Shown here: piece by piece, positions 36,672 through 45,269 of the stretch
How the letters are laid out: every line of letters starts with the position of its first letter
Position numbering within the stretch: position 1 is the first letter of the stretch
Assembly (NCBI GenBank): GCA_005884685.1
Contig: VBAH01000017.1
Location: forward strand, 211,152 to 275,151
DNA: 64,000 nucleotides
Direction: 5' to 3'
Source: Alphaproteobacteria bacterium
GTDB lineage: Bacteria > Pseudomonadota > Alphaproteobacteria > Rhizobiales > Xanthobacteraceae
The notes under the pieces: generated by a model
Databases searched by the model: none
The model's input: only the letters and a program-made list of their open reading frames with translations
Told to the model about the DNA's origin: nothing
Made by a program: the position numbers and the translations under genes

Positions 36672-36942
36672 GTCAATCAAAAGCGAGCGCCTGCGCGCGC
36701 CGTTCGCCGCAACGCACGCACTCTCCCGATTAACGGTCGATAAACTTAAGGAATGGTTGCCGGACCGCTTGGGATAACGCGACCTCCTCTGGAGCGCTCC
36801 TGTGCTCGCAAGTCCGGCAGCGCGCACGCGGCGCGAAATGATCCGCGCGCACTCCCCGCATCGGAGTCGCAAGAACGATTCGCGCGCCGGCGAGTTCTTC
36901 CTCCGCACCCCGTCGTCGCGGGCCATTGCCTGTTCACAAATG

Positions 36943-36967
36943 GGAACATGCTCGCGGTTCCGGCGTT
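36943..36967 (+). promoter_or_regulatory. EcfG-type general stress promoter (perfect consensus)
   Basis: GGAAC at 36943-36947, 16-bp spacer, CGTT at 36964-36967: an exact match to the alphaproteobacterial EcfG consensus. It is 76 bp upstream of the PRC-barrel start codon and in the correct orientation. Confidence 0.8.
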
Positions 36968-37042
36968 TCCTTCAGAGGACGCCGGCGAGCCGTCGGCGGC
37001 TCCGCAAACCGTTCGCAAAAATTCGCCCCACAGGAGGCTTTC

Positions 37043-37576
37043 ATGCTGAAAACAATCATGGCCGCTGCGGCCGTGAGTACACTGGCGTTGACCAGCGCCA
37101 TGGCCCAGACCAGCACGACGACGACGCCACCCGCCTCAACCGCGCCGTCGGCGGCGACGCCGGCACCGAAGTCCGGCGCGGCGCATTTCGTGCAGAAGCA
37201 GGGGACCGATCAGTGGCTGTTCTCGAAGTTCAAGGGCACCGACGTGATCGGCACCGACGACAAGAAGATCGGTGACGTCAGCGACGTCCTGTTCGACAAG
37301 GACAAGAAGATCATGGCGTACATCGTGGGCGTCGGCGGCTTCCTCGGCATCGGCCAGAAGGACGTCGCGATCGACCCGGCCTCGTTCCAGTTGGTCGCCG
37401 GCAAGGACCAGAACGACTTCAAGCTTCGCCTGGCGATGACTAAGGACGAACTCAAGGCGGCCCCGGCGTTCGAGCCGTACCAGGCACCCCGCCCGGTGAG
37501 CAGCAGCAACACGACGACCACGACCCGTCCGGCAGGCGCCCCGCCTCCCGCGACCAATCCGGCTCCGAAGCAGTAA
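37043..37576 (+). CDS. Periplasmic PRC-barrel domain protein
   Basis: A 177-residue protein with a signal peptide (TIMAAAAVSTLALTSAMA before Q22), a Thr/Pro/Ala-rich spacer, a PRC-barrel domain (FKGTDVIGTDDKKIGDVSDV, IVGVGGFLGIGQKDVAIDP) and a Pro/Thr-rich tail. PRC-barrel proteins of this secreted type are common stress-induced proteins in rhizobia; molecular role unknown. The ATG at 37043 follows a clear AGGAGG site, and a perfect EcfG-type promoter lies upstream. A hairpin terminator follows the gene. Confidence 0.88.
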   Translation: MLKTIMAAAAVSTLALTSAMAQTSTTTTPPASTAPSAATPAPKSGAAHFVQKQGTDQWLFSKFKGTDVIGTDDKKIGDVSDVLFDKDKKIMAYIVGVGGFLGIGQKDVAIDPASFQLVAGKDQNDFKLRLAMTKDELKAAPAFEPYQAPRPVSSSNTTTTTRPAGAPPPATNPAPKQ

Positions 37577-37604
37577 CAGCGTTCCGGATTTGCGGTTAAT
37601 CAGA

Positions 37605-37637
37605 GCGGCGGTCCGCCAGGCGGGCCGCCGCTTTCGT
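37605..37637 (+). terminator. Rho-independent terminator after the PRC-barrel gene
   Basis: A strong GC hairpin (GCGGCGGTCCGCC paired with GGCGGGCCGCCGC) followed by TTTCGTCT, 30 bp past the stop codon. The T-tract is short. Confidence 0.65.
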
Positions 37638-37707
37638 CTGCCCGAAGCCTCGCGCCGCGCGGGACGTTCGCCTATCCTTCCCGGGTCGCAGTGCGGGGAG
37701 AAATCTG

Positions 37708-38964
37708 ATGGCGCTCGATCGGTCCGCAAGTCGCCGGCAATTCCTGAAATATCTCTCTGCCAGTCCGCTGCTCGCCTCGCCCGCCGCGCTGGCGGGGGAC
37801 GGGCCGGCGGCCGGCGTAAAGCTGAACGATCCCATCATGTGGGCGCCGCTCAGGACCGAAGATCTGGTCAAGAGCGCCAAGGACGCGATCAACGTTTTCG
37901 ACTTCGAACCGGTCTGCCGCGCGAATGTCCCGCCGGCGCATTTCGGGTACATGGCCTCGGGCATCGACGACGAGGTGACGTTGCGCGCCAACCGCGAAGG
38001 TTTCCTCAAATTTCAGCTGCGGCCGCGCCGGCTTGTCGATGTCAGCAAGATCGACATGAGCGTCGATCTCCTCGGCACGACCTATCCGACGCCGATCATC
38101 GTGGCGCCGATCGGGGGGCAGCAATCGTTCCATCCGGACGGCGAGATCGCGGTCGCCAAAGCCGCGAAGGCCGGCAACCACCTGCAGATCCTCTCGACTT
38201 CGACCAACACCGGCGTCGAGGAGGTGAGCGAGGCGCGTGGCGCGCCGCTTTGGTACCAGCTTTACGCCACCAACAAGTGGGAGGTGGCGAAGGCCATGGT
38301 GCAACGCGCCGAGAATGCCGGCTGCCGCGCGGTCGCCGTCACGGTCGACCGCTCGGGCGGACGCAATCAGGAAACGCTGTTTCGTCTCATTCCGACCGAC
38401 ACGCGCGATTGCAGCGGCTGTCATCAGCGCAGCAGCGGACTCGCCGCGACGCTGACGCGGCGCGCGATGTACAAAGACCTCGACGTCGCGGGGCTGATCA
38501 ACACGCAGTCATCCGCGATGACCTGGGATTTCCTCAAGCGGCTGCGCGACGCGACCAGGATGAAGATCGTCATCAAGGGCATTCTGGCGCACGAGGACGC
38601 AGTGCTCGCCGCCGATGCCGGCATCGACGCGATCATCGTGTCGAACCACGGCGCGCGCAGCGAGGACTCCGGCCGCTCCACCATCGACGCGCTGCCGGAG
38701 ATCGTCGAGGCGGTGCGCGGGCGCATGCCGATCCTGGTCGATTCCGGGTTCCGCCGCGGCACCGACATCGTCAAGGCATTGTGCCTCGGCGCCCGCGCGG
38801 TCTGCGTCGGACGGCCGTACATCTGGGGTCTCGGCGCCTTCGGCCAACCCGGCGTCGAGCGCGTGCTGGAGCTGTTGCGTCTCGAGCTCTACGCCGCCAT
38901 GCAGCAGGTCGGCGCGCCGAGCATCAAGCATCTTGTCCCGAACATGGTCCGCCGCGCCACCTGA
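37708..38964 (+). CDS. Tat-exported FMN-dependent alpha-hydroxy acid oxidase/dehydrogenase
   Basis: A 418-residue flavoenzyme of the lactate/glycolate oxidase family, which oxidises L-2-hydroxy acids. The N-terminus has a twin-arginine motif (SRRQFLKYL) and an Ala-rich h-region ending AALAGDG, so export is likely. FMN-site and catalytic motifs: VAPIGGQQSFHPDGEIAVAK, LWYQLYATN, VTVDRSGGRNQE, VIKGILAHEDA, IVSNHGARSEDSGRST (catalytic His in SNHG), ILVDSGFRRGTDIVKAL, VGRPYIWGLGAFG. The ATG at 37708 has a GGGGAGA site. Substrate is not clear from sequence. It is not close to the lactate permease at 57.6 kb. Confidence 0.9.
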   Translation: MALDRSASRRQFLKYLSASPLLASPAALAGDGPAAGVKLNDPIMWAPLRTEDLVKSAKDAINVFDFEPVCRANVPPAHFGYMASGIDDEVTLRANREGFLKFQLRPRRLVDVSKIDMSVDLLGTTYPTPIIVAPIGGQQSFHPDGEIAVAKAAKAGNHLQILSTSTNTGVEEVSEARGAPLWYQLYATNKWEVAKAMVQRAENAGCRAVAVTVDRSGGRNQETLFRLIPTDTRDCSGCHQRSSGLAATLTRRAMYKDLDVAGLINTQSSAMTWDFLKRLRDATRMKIVIKGILAHEDAVLAADAGIDAIIVSNHGARSEDSGRSTIDALPEIVEAVRGRMPILVDSGFRRGTDIVKALCLGARAVCVGRPYIWGLGAFGQPGVERVLELLRLELYAAMQQVGAPSIKHLVPNMVRRAT

Positions 38965-38982
38965 CCACGGAACGATACGGCC

Positions 38983-39723
38983 GTGCTGATCGCGATCTTC
39001 ACCGACATCCACAGCAACCGCGAGGCGCTCGAAGCGTGTCTCGCGCACGCCGCACACCGCCCGATCGGCCGGTACGTCTTCCTGGGCGACTATGTCGGCT
39101 ACGGCGCCGATCCGGAATTCGTCGTCGACACCGTGCAGGAATATGCGGCGCGCGGCGCCGTCACGTTGCTCGGCAATCACGACTCCGCCGCGATCGGCAC
39201 GCCCGAGCGCATGAACGATGTGGCGGCGCGCGCGATCGAATGGACGCACCGGCAGCTCGGACCGGCCCAGCTCGCATTCCTCGCAAGCCGGCCGCTCACG
39301 GTGCGGGACGGCGGGCAGCTTTACGTTCATGCAAGCGCTGCCGATCCCGCCGCTTGCGACTACGTGCTGGATGAGCGCTCCGCCGGCCGCAGCCTGCAGG
39401 CGACGGATGCGGCACTGACCTTCTGCGGCCACACGCACGTGCCGGCACTGTTTCATCTCACCGTGACCGGCAAGATCGCGGGCTTCGATCCCGACGCGGG
39501 CGTTGCCCTGCCGCTCACGCCGCAGCGCCGCTGGCTTGCGGTGATCGGCGCGGTCGGGCAGCCGCGCGACCGCAACCCGGCGGCCTGCTATGCGCTCTAC
39601 GATGGCGGGCCGCGCACGCTCACCTATGTGCGCGTGCCCTACGACATCGAGAGCGCGGCGCGAAAAATCCGCGACGCGGGCCTGCCGCAGTTCCTCGCGG
39701 CGCGGCTCGCCTGGGGCCGTTGA
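38983..39723 (+). CDS. Metallophosphoesterase
   Basis: A 246-residue calcineurin-like phosphoesterase with all metal-binding blocks: FTDIHSNREAL (Asp8, His10), FLGDYVGYGAD, LLGNHDSAA, and CGHTHVPALF. Such YfcE/MJ0936-type proteins hydrolyse phosphodiesters or phosphoproteins. It starts at a GTG and its stop overlaps the start of a Ser/Thr kinase gene (TGATG), so the two are translated together. A phosphatase counteracting that kinase is a reasonable inference. Confidence 0.88.
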   Translation: MLIAIFTDIHSNREALEACLAHAAHRPIGRYVFLGDYVGYGADPEFVVDTVQEYAARGAVTLLGNHDSAAIGTPERMNDVAARAIEWTHRQLGPAQLAFLASRPLTVRDGGQLYVHASAADPAACDYVLDERSAGRSLQATDAALTFCGHTHVPALFHLTVTGKIAGFDPDAGVALPLTPQRRWLAVIGAVGQPRDRNPAACYALYDGGPRTLTYVRVPYDIESAARKIRDAGLPQFLAARLAWGR

Positions 39724-41123
39724 TGACGTTACGCCGTCTCGAGCCAGGCCACGCCATCGATGGGTTTCGCCTCGACGCGCCGCTCAATCCCGGCGGCATG
39801 GCCAGCCTCTGGCGCGTGACGCATCCCGACATCGCGCTGCCGATGGTGATGAAGATCCCGTTCATGCGCCCGGGCGAGAATCCGCTCGCCATCATCGGCT
39901 TTGAGGTTGAGGGCATGATCCTGCCGAAGCTCGAGGGCGAGCACGCACCGCGCTTCGTCAAGTCGGGCGACTTTTCCAACCCCTACATCGTGATGGAGTA
40001 CATCGCCGGGCGGTCGTTGAAGGACCGCCTCGGCGAAACGCCGTTGCCCGCCGAAGAGGTCGCGGCGATCGGCACGGCCATCGCCGTCGCGCTGCACGAC
40101 CTGCATGCGCAGCATGTCGTGCACCTCGACGTGAAGCCGAGCAACGTGATCATGCGCGACAACGGCGAAGCCGCGCTGATCGACTACGGCCTCGCACGCC
40201 ACGATCAGCTTCCCGACCTGCTCGCCGAGGAAGTGTCGGGCGCGATCGGCACCGGCGCCTACATCTCGCCCGAGCAGGTGCAGGGCGAGCGCGGTGACCC
40301 GCGCAGCGACCTCTTCGCGCTGGGTGTCGTTCTGTATTTTCTCGCCACCGGCGAGCGCCCGTTCGGCGAGCCGGGAAACGCGCGCGAGTGGCGCCGGCGG
40401 CTCTGGCGCGACCCGGTGCCGCCGCGCGCCTGGAAGAGCGATCTGCCGCCGTGGCTGCAGGAGGTCATCCTGCGCTGCCTCGAAATCGATGCGGATGCGC
40501 GGCCCGCGACCGCCGCCGAACTCGCGTTCGCGCTGCGCAACTCCGAGTGCGTCCTGCTGACGGAACGATCGAGACGCACGCGGCGCGACGGCGTTTTGAC
40601 GGTTGCGGCGCGCTGGTTGCGCGCGCGCAAACCGGTCCTTCCACCGCAGCGGCGCAGCATCGCGGCGCAGCTTGCGCGCGCCCCGATCATCCTGGCGGCG
40701 ATCGATCTTGGCGCGGGCCACGAAGGCCTGAGCGAAGCGATTGCGGTGGCGGTGAGCCGGCTGCTCGCGACCGAGCCCGGCGCCCGGCTCGCCTGCGTCA
40801 ACGTGCTGAAGGTCTCGCTGCTGACGATCGATCCGGTCGCCGACGCACAGGGCCGCAACATCCACCTGCAGCGGCTGGTCGAATTGAAGCACTGGGCGCG
40901 CGCGCTCCCTGTTGCGGCCGAGCGCGTCACCTATCACGTGCTCGAGGCGCTCGACCCCGCCGACGCGCTGATCGGCTTCGCGCGGGCGAACCGCGCCGAC
41001 CACATCGTCATCGGCGCGCGCGCAAGCTCTGCGCTGCGCCGCTATCTCGGCAGCGTGTCGGCGCAGGTGGTGGCGGAGGCGCCGTGCACCGTGACGGTGG
41101 TGCGCACGGCAGGGAGCCGGTGA
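39723..41123 (+). CDS. Serine/threonine protein kinase fused to a universal stress (UspA) domain
   Basis: A 466-residue fusion. Residues 1-280 form a Hanks-type kinase: degenerate glycine loop (LNPGGMASLW), Lys44 in MVMKIPF, catalytic HLDVKPSN (134-141), DYG in place of DFG (154-156), and GTGAYISPEQ. Residues about 320-466 form a UspA domain (APIILAAIDLGAGHEGLSEA; IGARASSALRRYLGSVSAQV), with the Gly-rich nucleotide-binding pattern near the end. No transmembrane segment. Start ATG at 39723 overlaps the phosphoesterase stop. Kinase-Usp fusions suggest signalling gated by nucleotide binding. Confidence 0.9.
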   Translation: MTLRRLEPGHAIDGFRLDAPLNPGGMASLWRVTHPDIALPMVMKIPFMRPGENPLAIIGFEVEGMILPKLEGEHAPRFVKSGDFSNPYIVMEYIAGRSLKDRLGETPLPAEEVAAIGTAIAVALHDLHAQHVVHLDVKPSNVIMRDNGEAALIDYGLARHDQLPDLLAEEVSGAIGTGAYISPEQVQGERGDPRSDLFALGVVLYFLATGERPFGEPGNAREWRRRLWRDPVPPRAWKSDLPPWLQEVILRCLEIDADARPATAAELAFALRNSECVLLTERSRRTRRDGVLTVAARWLRARKPVLPPQRRSIAAQLARAPIILAAIDLGAGHEGLSEAIAVAVSRLLATEPGARLACVNVLKVSLLTIDPVADAQGRNIHLQRLVELKHWARALPVAAERVTYHVLEALDPADALIGFARANRADHIVIGARASSALRRYLGSVSAQVVAEAPCTVTVVRTAGSR

Positions 41124-41879
41124 TTAATCCGGATATTCGTCCGAGCCTTGCACCCAGATGAAGGATTGGATGTCGATCATGTCGCGCGGGTGGAGATCGG
41201 CCGTGTCGCGCCTGACGGCGGACGCAAACGCCAGGAGGCTTTGATAGGTTTCCCATGCCGGGCGCGACCGATAGACGAAATCGAACCCATATGCTTCGGC
41301 CGCGCGCCGCGTGACGGTCGGTTTCAGATACATGTGGCGGCGCGGCTGAGCGATGAAGCCCATCACCGTCAGTACCGGCCAGGTGAGGACGCGGGTCTGG
41401 CGCCGCGGCAGCTTGGCGACTACCTCGCGCCACCGATTGAAGCGCGCTTCGGCATCTCCCGCACCATGGAGAAAATCAAACAGGCCTTGCGCGAAGCTTT
41501 GCGCGCCGGCGCGCGATTTCACCGCGTCGCGCAGCGCCATCTTCTCGAACGAAAATACGAGATTGGTTCGCGATTCGATTGAAATGGCCCGGCGCGCGAT
41601 CTCCTGGTGCTTTCCAGCTGCCAGCAGTTGCGCGAATTGATCGCGCCCAAGCGCGGCCTCCCAGCGCTGGTGCGCGCTCCATTTGTAGTCGCGCTCAGAG
41701 CCGACATAATCCGGATCGATAAACCCGCCAGGAAAGTATTCGAGAAATTTCTCGCGGCACCGCCGCGCACCCGGCGACAGCACGGCGCGGCGTGATGGCT
41801 GCAAGTTCCGCGAACGGCCCGCAACCGCCGCTCGTGGCGACGCCGTACTCTCTCGCAGCTTTGCGGCAGTCTGGGCCAT
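41124..41879 (-). CDS. Conserved-looking hypothetical protein
   Basis: An open frame of 251 codons whose stop abuts the kinase stop with no gap (convergent). The first 30-40 residues are Arg/Ala-rich and may not be translated; a GTG at 41783 is an alternative start. The body has protein-like sequence: KFLEYFPGGFIDPDYVGSER, YKWSAHQRWEAALG, ARRAISIESRTNLVFSFEKM, ADAEARFNRW-like segments and MYLKPTVTRRAAEAYGF. I do not recognise a domain; the Trp/Tyr distribution suggests a soluble globular protein. Confidence 0.65.
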   Translation of the reverse strand: MAQTAAKLRESTASPRAAVAGRSRNLQPSRRAVLSPGARRCREKFLEYFPGGFIDPDYVGSERDYKWSAHQRWEAALGRDQFAQLLAAGKHQEIARRAISIESRTNLVFSFEKMALRDAVKSRAGAQSFAQGLFDFLHGAGDAEARFNRWREVVAKLPRRQTRVLTWPVLTVMGFIAQPRRHMYLKPTVTRRAAEAYGFDFVYRSRPAWETYQSLLAFASAVRRDTADLHPRDMIDIQSFIWVQGSDEYPD

Positions 41880-42093
41880 GCCGGATAAAACGCTTGAGGG
41901 GCATCAGGTTCCAAGCGCACGCCAGCGTCCAGCCGTTGAACGGCGCGACCGGGCTCACGGGCCAGACGGCGAATTCATTTCTGCCATTGTCCATGCGGGA
42001 TTAGGCCAACGTGCAAGGGGATTGCGTCTTCGTCCGATGGGAGCGGGCGCGCTTCGGTGGGCAGACTCGCCAGACATCCGCGAGGCCTATGCC

Positions 42094-42480
42094 ATGTCGA
42101 TCAAGAACGTGTTGCTGCTTTCGGTTACGCTCGTCCTCGGCTCGCCGTCCCTCACGCTGGCACAGGGATTCGACCCGAACCTTGCCAATCGCATTCCGGT
42201 TCTCAATGAGCCCGGCCTGTACGGCTATCCCGCGGGTGGTGTGGGCGGAACACGGCTGCTGCTGCCCGCCGCACCATTCCGGTCCGCGATGGTCGGCCTC
42301 GACCCGCGCCCCTATGGTGCGATCCGGTCCGCGCCCGTCGCGCGGCACTACGCGGCGCGCACGCACCGGCGCATCTACCGCGGCGCGTTCCGCACCGCGC
42401 CGGTGGCTCTGAACGTCGCGCCGATCGCCACCGTGCAGCCGGATAACTATCGGTATTGGCGCCAAGCCTGCTGCTTCTAG
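42094..42480 (+). CDS. Small secreted protein of unknown function
   Basis: A 128-residue protein with a signal peptide (LLLSVTLVLGSPSLTLA before Q24), followed by a Pro/Gly/Tyr-rich region (NEPGLYGYPAGGVGGTRLLL) and an Arg/Ala-rich segment (YAARTHRRIYRGAFRTAPVA) ending with two Cys. Likely periplasmic. The ATG at 42094 is inside a longer open frame that lacks sense. No domain is recognised. Confidence 0.65.
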   Translation: MSIKNVLLLSVTLVLGSPSLTLAQGFDPNLANRIPVLNEPGLYGYPAGGVGGTRLLLPAAPFRSAMVGLDPRPYGAIRSAPVARHYAARTHRRIYRGAFRTAPVALNVAPIATVQPDNYRYWRQACCF

Positions 42481-42495
42481 TGGGCGCCATCCCCG

Positions 42496-42529
42496 CAAAA
42501 CAAGAGGGGCCACCCTTTCGGATGGCCCC
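42496..42529 (-). terminator. Rho-independent terminator of the small minus-strand transcript
   Basis: On the minus strand, GGGGCCATCC-GAAA-GGGTGGCCCC followed by TCTTGTTTTG. It lies 44 bp past the stop of the 20-codon frame at 42573-42635 and could also form a hairpin at the end of the plus-strand gene. Confidence 0.8.
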
Positions 42530-42572
42530 ACATTGCCGAGCCGAGAACCGGCTGTCCGGCTGAACTCGTGCG

Positions 42573-42635
42573 TTAGGAGCGAACCCCCGAGGCCGCGATC
42601 CAGCTTGCCGTGATCGGCGAATGACAATGAGACAC
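42573..42635 (-). CDS. 20-codon small ORF with a perfect extended Shine-Dalgarno
   Basis: GTG at 42635 opens a 20-residue frame, MSHCHSPITASWIAASGVRS. Directly before it is AAAGGAGGTGATCCA (42636-42650), of which 14 bases are exactly complementary to the usual 3' end of 16S rRNA, with ideal spacing of AGGAGG to the start codon. A clean intrinsic terminator follows. It lies about 70 bp downstream of the alpha/beta hydrolase gene on the same strand. This looks like a strongly translated micro-ORF or the leader peptide of a short regulatory RNA; no family is known to me. Confidence 0.55.
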   Translation of the reverse strand: MSHCHSPITASWIAASGVRS

Positions 42636-42701
42636 TGGATCACCTCCTTTCAGTTGGTTGACGACGCTGCGAAGCTAGGGTGGACGGGGTGATTTGGCAA
42701 G

Positions 42702-43607
42702 TTACGCGCGCGTAACGTCATTCCGGACGAGTTCCAGCACCGCATCCGCGGTTTCGCGCGGCGCTTCCTGCGGCACGTTGTGGCCGACAAGGGGAAGGGT
42801 GCGGCGCCGGTAGCGGCCGGTGAACTGCTTGGCGTGCGCGGCGGAGGCTTCAGGCGCGGTCGTGCCTGCAGCTTCACCCTGAAGCACTATCGTTGGGACG
42901 TTGATCGCGGGCTGCGCGGCTAGCCGCTGCTCGATCTCGGCGAACGCGGGATCGCCAGCCGTATAGCCGTAGCGCACGCGATAGGAATGGATCACGACGT
43001 CGACGAAATCCGGATTGTCGAACGCGGCCGCGGTCGCATCGAACGTAGCGTCGTCGAAGCGCCAGTGGGGCGACCACAGCGTCCACAACAGCCTCGCAAT
43101 GCCGCGGCGGTTTTGCGTCAATCCGGCGCGGCCGCGCTCGGTGTGGAAATAATACTGGTACCAGTAGCGGTGCTCCTGCTCGGCCTCCGCCGGTTTCGTC
43201 GAGGCTGCCACGTCATGAACATTGTATCCGCCGCAGCTCACGAGCCCGCGCACGCGCTCCGGCCACAACGCAGCCACGATGCAGGCCGCGCGCCCGCCCC
43301 AGTCATAGCCGCAGAGAAACGCGCGCTCGATCGCGAGCGCCTCCAACAGCTCTTTCAGATCGTTGCCGAGCGCCGCCTGCTCGCCCGAGCGCATCGTCTC
43401 CGCCGCGAGAAACCGTGTCGGGCCGTAGCCGCGCAGATACGGGATGATCGCGCGGCAGCCTTGCGCAGTGAGCAGCGGCACAACCCCATCATAGGCGCGC
43501 GGATCATACGGAAAGCCGTGCAGCAGGACGACCGGCGTGCCATCCGCTGCGCCGCTTTCCTCGTAGGCGATGTCGAGGACGGATGTGCGCACATGCTTGA
43601 TCGGCAT
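42702..43607 (-). CDS. Alpha/beta hydrolase (epoxide hydrolase/dehalogenase-like)
   Basis: A 301-residue alpha/beta hydrolase. The oxyanion motif is LLHGFPYDPRAYD; the nucleophile elbow CGYDWGGRAA carries Asp rather than Ser, as in epoxide hydrolases and haloalkane dehalogenases; the catalytic His is in LVGHNVPQEAP. A cap domain (HRYWYQYYFHTERGRAGLTQ) lies between. Cytosolic, no signal. Substrate not predictable. It is divergent from the flavoprotein gene at 43680. Confidence 0.88.
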   Translation of the reverse strand: MPIKHVRTSVLDIAYEESGAADGTPVVLLHGFPYDPRAYDGVVPLLTAQGCRAIIPYLRGYGPTRFLAAETMRSGEQAALGNDLKELLEALAIERAFLCGYDWGGRAACIVAALWPERVRGLVSCGGYNVHDVAASTKPAEAEQEHRYWYQYYFHTERGRAGLTQNRRGIARLLWTLWSPHWRFDDATFDATAAAFDNPDFVDVVIHSYRVRYGYTAGDPAFAEIEQRLAAQPAINVPTIVLQGEAAGTTAPEASAAHAKQFTGRYRRRTLPLVGHNVPQEAPRETADAVLELVRNDVTRA

Positions 43608-43679
43608 GATCTGGCTCCGGGGTGACGCGGCGCGCGGGGCAACCTATTGTCCCATCAAATCAGTGCCGGGAGAACGCCC

Positions 43680-45269
43680 GTGTCGGCAAGCGCGCGCATG
43701 AAGCATTTCGGCTGGGGCCGCGAGGGGGAGGGCCTCAACGCCGAGGAAGAAGCCTTCGTGCTCGCGCGCGCCGAAGCGCGGTTCGGCACGGTCCTAAAGG
43801 AAAGCGCGGGGGCACCCCAGCTGGAGGACATCAAGCTCGAAGCGCCGCGCGTGACTGCACCTGTGTCGCTCGCATTCTGCACAAGCGAGCATTACGACCG
43901 CGCCGCGCACACTTACGGCAAGTCATACCCGGAGCTCGTCCGTGGCCTTGCGCGCGACTACGCGAACGCACCGGATGTCGTGGCCTATCCGCGCAGCGAG
44001 GGCGAGGTCGCGGCCGCGCTCGACTGGGCGGGCTCCGCCGACGCGACCGTCACGCCGTTCGGCGGCGGGTCGAGCGTCTGCGGCGGCGTCGAGCCGACGC
44101 GCAACGGACACAAGGGCGCGGTGACCATCGACCTGCGCGAACTGGGAAAAGTCAAAGAGGTCGACAAGACCTCGCGCGCCGCCCTGATCGAGGGCGGCAC
44201 CTACGGTCCCGCGCTCGAAGCGCAGCTCAGGCCGCATGGCCTCACGTTGCGCCACTTCCCGCAAAGCTTCGAGTACTCGACCCTCGGCGGCTGGATCGCG
44301 ACGCGCGGCGGCGGCCATTTCGCAACGCTCTATACCCACATCGACGATTTCGTGGAATCGCTGCGCGTCGTGACGCCGAAGGGCACGCTCGAAAGCCGCC
44401 GCCTGCCCGGCTCCGGCGCGGGCCCGAGCCCGGACCGCATGATGATCGGCTCGGAGGGCATCCTCGGCATCATCACGCAGGCCTGGATGCGACTGCAGGA
44501 TCGCCCGACATTCCGCGACGGCGGCGCGGTGCGCTTTGCGGATTTCTTCGCGGCTGCGAAAGCTGTGCGCGCGATCGCGCAGGCGGGCTTGTATCCCTCG
44601 AACTGCCGCATCCTCGATCCGCAAGAGGCCTACAACACCGGCGCGGCGGATGGCTCGGTCGCCATCATGGTGCTCGCCTTCGAGTCGGCGGATCATGATG
44701 TCGCGCCATGGATGACACGTGCGCGCGAGTGCTGCGCCGACCACGGCGGCATCCCGGAAGCGAGCGGCGCCGACGCGCATCGCGAGGGTGCGGCCGGGGT
44801 GTGGCGCAACGCCTTCATCCGCATGCCCTATGCGATCGAGAAGCTGATTTTGCGCGGCGTGATCAACGACACCTTCGAGACCTCGATCACATGGGACCGC
44901 TTCGAGAAATTCCACGATGCGATCAAGTCCGCGACCGCGAACGCCATCGTCGAGGCGACAGGCCGCAAGGGCCAGGTCACCTGCCGCTTTACCCATGTCT
45001 ACCCGGACGGGCCGGCGCCCTATTTCACGTTCCATGCGCTGGGTGAACCCGGCAGGCTCGGCGAGCAGTGGCGCATCATCAAGGGTGCCGCGCTCGATGC
45101 CGTGATCGCCAACGGCGGCACGGTCACGCACCATCATGCGGTCGGACGCGATCATCGCCCCTGGTATGACCGCCAGCGGCCACCGCTATTTGCCGAGGCG
45201 CTGCGCGCCGCGAAGAAGGCGCTCGACCCGCAGGGCCTGCTCAACCCGGGCGTGCTGATAGACCCATGA
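43680..45269 (+). CDS. FAD-binding oxidase, alkyl-dihydroxyacetonephosphate synthase-like
   Basis: A 529-residue flavoprotein of the PCMH/VAO group. FAD-binding motifs: VTPFGGGSSVCGGVEPTRNG and MMIGSEGILGIITQAW with HFPQSFEYSTLGGWIATRGG between them. The C-terminal GGTVTHHHAVGRDHRPWY motif with its His run is the active-site signature of AGPS-like enzymes. Bacterial members oxidise varied substrates, so ether lipid synthesis is not implied. I chose the GTG at 43680, which has a GGGAGA site at proper spacing; a TTG upstream and an ATG at 43698 are alternatives. Its stop overlaps the amidase start. Confidence 0.88.
   Translation: MSASARMKHFGWGREGEGLNAEEEAFVLARAEARFGTVLKESAGAPQLEDIKLEAPRVTAPVSLAFCTSEHYDRAAHTYGKSYPELVRGLARDYANAPDVVAYPRSEGEVAAALDWAGSADATVTPFGGGSSVCGGVEPTRNGHKGAVTIDLRELGKVKEVDKTSRAALIEGGTYGPALEAQLRPHGLTLRHFPQSFEYSTLGGWIATRGGGHFATLYTHIDDFVESLRVVTPKGTLESRRLPGSGAGPSPDRMMIGSEGILGIITQAWMRLQDRPTFRDGGAVRFADFFAAAKAVRAIAQAGLYPSNCRILDPQEAYNTGAADGSVAIMVLAFESADHDVAPWMTRARECCADHGGIPEASGADAHREGAAGVWRNAFIRMPYAIEKLILRGVINDTFETSITWDRFEKFHDAIKSATANAIVEATGRKGQVTCRFTHVYPDGPAPYFTFHALGEPGRLGEQWRIIKGAALDAVIANGGTVTHHHAVGRDHRPWYDRQRPPLFAEALRAAKKALDPQGLLNPGVLIDP

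Larger units (their letters stand above)
36528..37042. other. Divergent interval between mraZ and the PRC-barrel gene
   Basis: This 515-bp stretch contains the MraZ boxes at 36637-36661 on the mraZ side and an EcfG-type promoter at 36943-36967 on the right. The middle part has no convincing coding frame. Confidence 0.6.

Noticed and set aside
41695-41994. A 99-codon minus-strand frame upstream of the hypothetical gene at 41124-41879
   Set aside because: It overlaps the N-terminal region of that frame in another register and shows no motif or ribosome site; retained only as a remote possibility.
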